This document shows, in pieces, positions 60,763-64,000 of a stretch of DNA of 64,000 nucleotides (the first letter of the stretch is position 1; each line of letters begins with the position of its first letter). This DNA comes from Actinomycetales bacterium. GTDB taxonomy: Bacteria > Actinomycetota > Actinomycetes > Actinomycetales > Dermatophilaceae. Where the stretch lies: NCBI GenBank assembly GCA_016715285.1, contig JADKAO010000006.1, forward strand, positions 62,001-126,000. Direction: 5' to 3'. Under the pieces are notes generated by a model that worked only from the letters and a program-made list of their open reading frames with translations, did no database searches and was not told where the DNA came from. The position numbers and the translations under genes were made by a program.

Positions 60763-62214
60763 ATGAGCGCGACACCCCCAGCCGATTTGACCGGGTCCAC
60801 CAGCTCGACCGAGGCGGGCGCCCCCCGTCCCGCCCGCAGTCAACGCGCTTCACGACAGAAGGGCAGTCGGGGTCGACTCCTTCGCCGAATCCTGCTCGGC
60901 CTCCTGGTCCTTATCCTCGTCGCGCTCGCCGGGGGATATCTGTACGCCAAGCCCCTGCTGCTCACCGCGACCGGGTATGCCGCCCACAACGCGTGCGCTG
61001 TCCCCGGGGTCGCCGGTCGCACAGATGATCCTGCGGGCGACCTGCCGCCGAACCCGCTCGTGCCCTACCTCAAGTCGAACCCGTCATCGGACCGGAGCTC
61101 GGTGTCGTCGTCGATCTTCGGGTTCCTTGCAGGTCAGACCGCCTACTACAACGACAAGGCGGGCTGCACGCTGGGAGCCCCGCTCACCGCATACGGGCCG
61201 TTGACGCCTGTGACTTCCGCGAAGAACCCGGTGGCGACCGCCCCCGCGCCAACCCCGAAGCCCGCCGTCGCGGCGGCGCTGGCGACCGCCTTTGGCGATG
61301 ACCTCGATGCGGCGAAGAAGAAGGCGTTGGGCACCCGTGGGATCGTCGTGCTCAAAGACGGAGCCCTGGTGGGTGAGCGCTACGGGGACGGATTCAGTTC
61401 CAGCACACCGCAATTGGGCTGGTCGATGGCCAAGAGCGTGACGAACCTGCTTGTCGGGCGGCTCGTGCAGCAGGGCAAAATCTCGGTGTCGGACGCCAAG
61501 CTGCGGCCCGAGTGGACCGACGATCGCGCCGCCATCACCATCGATCAGCTGATGCGGATGACGAGCGGGCTGGCGTGGGACGAAACCTATGACCTCGGCA
61601 CCCCGATCACCGCAATGCTCTATCTCGAACCCGACATGGGTGGCTACGTCGCGAAGCAGCCGCTGGCTCATCCGGTGGGGACCTATCAGCAGTATTCGAG
61701 CGGGAGCACCAACGTCTTGTGTTCGGTGCTGCGCGCGAAGACCGGCGTCGGGCCGGACCTGCCGCGGAAGGAACTCTTGGCGCCCTTGGGGCTGAGCTCG
61801 GCGGTGTGGGAGACCGACACGACTGGTCTGCCGGTGTGTAGTTCCTATCTGTGGGCCACGCCGCGGGATTGGGCCGCGATCGGACAGTTTGCGCTGCAGG
61901 ACGGGCAGTGGGGCGGTGAGCAGTTGCTGCCGAGCGGGTGGATGGCGTCGTCGACAGTCGCGCAGGCGGTCGCAAAGACCGAGGACCCCGGGTATGCCGC
62001 GGGCTGGTGGGCGAACCGGTTGCCGGATGGTTCGTTGGTGGAGCCGTCGTTACCGGCTGACGCGTATTGGGCAAGTGGGCATGACGGGCAGCGGATCTAT
62101 GTCGTGCCGTCGGAGAAGTTGGTGGTCGTGCGGCTGGGGTTCACGCCGACGCTCAAGGGCAAGGATGTGCGGACGGTCGATTTGGTGCGCGACCTGATCA
62201 CTGCCACCCGCTGA
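60763..62214 (+). CDS. Membrane-anchored serine beta-lactamase-fold hydrolase
   Basis: 483 residues. Basic N-terminus, then one membrane helix (LLRRILLGLLVLILVALAGGYLYA). The catalytic domain is outside: SxxK in LGWSMAKSVTNLLVGRL, Tyr motif in QQYSSGSTNVLCSVL, and SGHDGQRIYVVPSEKLVVVRLG as the third motif. This is the class C / EstB-type 'beta-lactamase family' used by esterases, DD-peptidases and 6-aminohexanoate hydrolases; the substrate is not predictable. Three paired Cys may form disulfides. Confidence 0.9.
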   Translation: MSATPPADLTGSTSSTEAGAPRPARSQRASRQKGSRGRLLRRILLGLLVLILVALAGGYLYAKPLLLTATGYAAHNACAVPGVAGRTDDPAGDLPPNPLVPYLKSNPSSDRSSVSSSIFGFLAGQTAYYNDKAGCTLGAPLTAYGPLTPVTSAKNPVATAPAPTPKPAVAAALATAFGDDLDAAKKKALGTRGIVVLKDGALVGERYGDGFSSSTPQLGWSMAKSVTNLLVGRLVQQGKISVSDAKLRPEWTDDRAAITIDQLMRMTSGLAWDETYDLGTPITAMLYLEPDMGGYVAKQPLAHPVGTYQQYSSGSTNVLCSVLRAKTGVGPDLPRKELLAPLGLSSAVWETDTTGLPVCSSYLWATPRDWAAIGQFALQDGQWGGEQLLPSGWMASSTVAQAVAKTEDPGYAAGWWANRLPDGSLVEPSLPADAYWASGHDGQRIYVVPSEKLVVVRLGFTPTLKGKDVRTVDLVRDLITATR

Positions 62215-62229
62215 GGGCCACCCCCTCAT

Positions 62230-62334
62230 TCGATACCCGTTGCCGAGTGGGGCCTTCCCGACGGGTATCGACCCCGCGGGAGTCCCTCTCATTCGATACC
62301 CGTTGCCGAGTCGGACATCTTCGCTGGGTATCGA
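62230..62334. repeat. Two TCGATACCC hairpins
   Basis: TCGATACCCGT (62230-62240) pairs with ACGGGTATCGA (62261-62271), and TCGATACCC (62293-62301) pairs with GGGTATCGA (62326-62334). The left halves repeat CATTCGATACCCGTTGCCGAG directly. Same family as in oriC and after ogt; here it lies between the hydrolase and the MFS gene and could terminate transcription. Confidence 0.85.
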
Positions 62335-62352
62335 TCGGGGCAAGATGGCACC

Positions 62353-64000
62353 GTGAGCGCCGCGAAAGATGCCGCCAAGTCGGTCGGCCGGGGGCTAAAG
62401 GCCACCGGACGCGCGACGCTGCGTGGCAGCAAAGCCGGCGCTCGCCTTGTCGGGCAGGGCACCAAGAGCGGCACGCGCAAGTTCCGCGAGTTCGCGGCCG
62501 CTGATGGGGCGCGCGAGACTGGGCTCGCGCGCCTGACTGAACTCCATCTCGTCGCCACCGCCGCCGATGCCGCGTTCACGATCGCGCTCGCGAGCACGGT
62601 CCTGGCGCTCCCGGTTGGGCAAGCTCGCGGTCAAGTCGCGCTCTTCCTTCTGACGACAATGGTCCCCTTCGTTTTCCTCTCGCCGCTGATCGGGCCAATC
62701 CTCGACCGCTATCGCCACGGGCGGCGCTGGGCGATCGGCGCCACCCTCGCGGTACGCGCGTTCCTCAGTTGGGTACTCGCTGGGCTGATCATGAGTGGGT
62801 CGGCGTGGATTCTCCCCGTCGCCTTGGTGTGCCTCGTCGCAACCCGCGCGTATGCCGTGACGACCGCCGCCGCGATCCCGCGCGTCGTGCCGGATGGGGT
62901 CACGCTGGTCAAGGCCAACTCGCGGCAGTCGATCGCCGCCCTGATGGGGATGGTCCTTGGCAGCGCAGTGTCGGGCCTGGCCGGTCGAGTTGGCGCGGAG
63001 TGGTCGCTGCGGGTGGCCTTTGGGATCTATGTGGTCGCGACGATTCTGGCGATCACCCTTCCGGCGCAAGTGGATACGCGCCCAGTCCTGATCGTTGACG
63101 TCGACGACCCCGACGGCATGGACGATCCCGAAGCCGTGGACGATCCTGGTCGCCATTCCGAAGCTGTCGCCGCCGCCGAGGCGGGGCTCGGATCCGCGGG
63201 CGAGTGGGGCAACGCGGGCGAGTGGGGCGACGACCCGGCATACCGGAGCTGGCAGGAGCAGCGCAGCGGCCTGGGTACCGAGCGGGGTGAGGCGCCTAGT
63301 CGGGGTGGCGACCCGGCATACCCCCCCACCCGCCCCCAGGCGGGCGAGGCGCCTGGTCGGGGTGGCGACCCGGCATACCCCCAAGTCGGCGAGGCGGCAT
63401 ACCCAGAAGAGGTGGTCGCGAACCCGCCGAAGCGGTGGCAGCGGTGGCGGCCGCAGCCGATTTCGCTCCCGACCCGGGTTCGCGCGGCACTGGTCGCAAC
63501 GAGCGGATCACGAGCTCTGGCAGGGTTTTTGACGTTGTTCGCGGGGTTCCTCATGAGCGAGCGGCCGCCGGAGGGCGTCTCGGATGTGTTCGCGCTCGCG
63601 GCGGTTGTCGGGGCGGCGGGGCTGGGCAACGCGGCCGGAGGGTTTGTCGGCAACCGGATCGGGCGTCGATCGCCTTTGGGCGTCGTGACAGGGATGCTCG
63701 TGCTTTCGACGGGACTCGCCCTCATCACTGCCGTTTCGTATTCGCTGGTGACTCTTGTCCTGTTGGGGTTGGCAACGGGTGCCTTCGGCCAGTTGGGCCG
63801 CCTGTGTCTGGGTGCCCTGGTGCAGGCTGAGACCGATGAAGCCGTGCACTCGCGGGTGTTCGCGCAGACGGAGACAACGTTGCAGGGCGCGTGGGTGCTC
63901 GGTGGCGGCGTGGGGATTGTGCTGCCGCTGATCCCGCAGCTGGGGTTTGGCGTGATCGCTGCGTTGTTGATCGCGGCGCTCGGATGGTCGCTGTGGGTCC
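62353..64000 (+). CDS. MFS transporter (partial, runs off the right edge)
   Basis: At least 549 residues from a GTG at 62353. A basic, Gly/Lys-rich cytosolic N-terminus (~65 residues). Membrane helices follow: FLLTTMVPFVFLSPLIGPILDRYRHG (MFS loop motif), ILPVALVCLVATRAYAV, MGMVLGSAVSGLAGR, then, after a long loop, FLTLFAGFLMSERPP, AAVVGAAGLGNAAGGFVGNRIGRR, GVVTGMLVLSTGLALI. The central loop (about 255-365) is acidic with GEWGNAGEWGDD and repeated GGDPAYP units, each encoded by a CGGCATAC motif (63236, 63314, 63371, 63395). Substrate unknown. Confidence 0.85.
   Translation, partial: MSAAKDAAKSVGRGLKATGRATLRGSKAGARLVGQGTKSGTRKFREFAAADGARETGLARLTELHLVATAADAAFTIALASTVLALPVGQARGQVALFLLTTMVPFVFLSPLIGPILDRYRHGRRWAIGATLAVRAFLSWVLAGLIMSGSAWILPVALVCLVATRAYAVTTAAAIPRVVPDGVTLVKANSRQSIAALMGMVLGSAVSGLAGRVGAEWSLRVAFGIYVVATILAITLPAQVDTRPVLIVDVDDPDGMDDPEAVDDPGRHSEAVAAAEAGLGSAGEWGNAGEWGDDPAYRSWQEQRSGLGTERGEAPSRGGDPAYPPTRPQAGEAPGRGGDPAYPQVGEAAYPEEVVANPPKRWQRWRPQPISLPTRVRAALVATSGSRALAGFLTLFAGFLMSERPPEGVSDVFALAAVVGAAGLGNAAGGFVGNRIGRRSPLGVVTGMLVLSTGLALITAVSYSLVTLVLLGLATGAFGQLGRLCLGALVQAETDEAVHSRVFAQTETTLQGAWVLGGGVGIVLPLIPQLGFGVIAALLIAALGWSLWV

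Overview
This is about 64 kb of high-GC DNA (roughly two thirds G+C) from an actinobacterial chromosome around its replication origin. The order parB-parA-rsmG-jag-yidC-yidD-rnpA-rpmH / dnaA-oriC-dnaN-gnd-recF-DUF721 is the classic actinobacterial origin arrangement. Protein character suggests a member of the order Micrococcales, but I cannot name the species. gyrB and gyrA, which usually follow recF-DUF721, are absent here.

Layout. (1) 1-15.1 kb: origin and segregation core, with parS sites lying inside the parA reading frame. (2) 15.2-25 kb: a 3-mercaptopyruvate sulfurtransferase, a DnaA-box pair, then a decayed aromatic-ring catabolism cluster (frameshifted ferredoxin, frameshifted catechol 2,3-dioxygenase, HbpS/GlcG-like protein, an unknown gene, a phenol hydroxylase beta subunit). 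This abuts a giant DUF11-type surface protein that seems to have lost its 5' end. (3) 25.2-30 kb: an RsbW-like ATPase, a tightly coupled kinase / Cys-His microprotein / ECF sigma factor / Ogt operon, a CoA-transferase and a VOC protein. (4) 30-37.6 kb: a six-gene complex-I-like operon in the order of the mycobacterial hyc locus, lacking Ni ligands in the large subunit, with poly-G tracts that disturb two genes. (5) 37.7-46.3 kb: DUF2461, alarmone synthetase, Imm-5-like protein, ABC-2 exporter, LolA-like lipoprotein carrier and an OmpR-type two-component system. (6) 46.3-50.6 kb: an island encoding what looks like a complete leaderless (aureocin A53 / lacticin Q type) bacteriocin system: a 61-residue Trp-rich cationic peptide, two bacterial-PH-domain membrane proteins, and an ABC ATPase plus permease. 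It is flanked by a 135-bp direct duplication of the 3' end of the neighbouring histidine kinase gene. (7) 50.8-64 kb: DUF779/aldehyde dehydrogenase with a GAF regulator, VOC proteins, a FadH-like reductase, AIM24, YdcF, NDH-2, DUF427, a serine beta-lactamase-fold protein and the start of an MFS transporter.

Across the whole window the non-palindromic octamer GTATGCCG occurs about 104 times (52 on each strand by hand count) where two or three would be expected. It lies in genes and between them, sometimes as inverted pairs, and forces rare ATA codons. It behaves like a DNA-uptake-type or protein-recognised genome signature. Three further repeat families were found: TCGATACC hairpins (one inside oriC), CTAAGGCCAGACAAGC elements, and a 20-bp tandem array.
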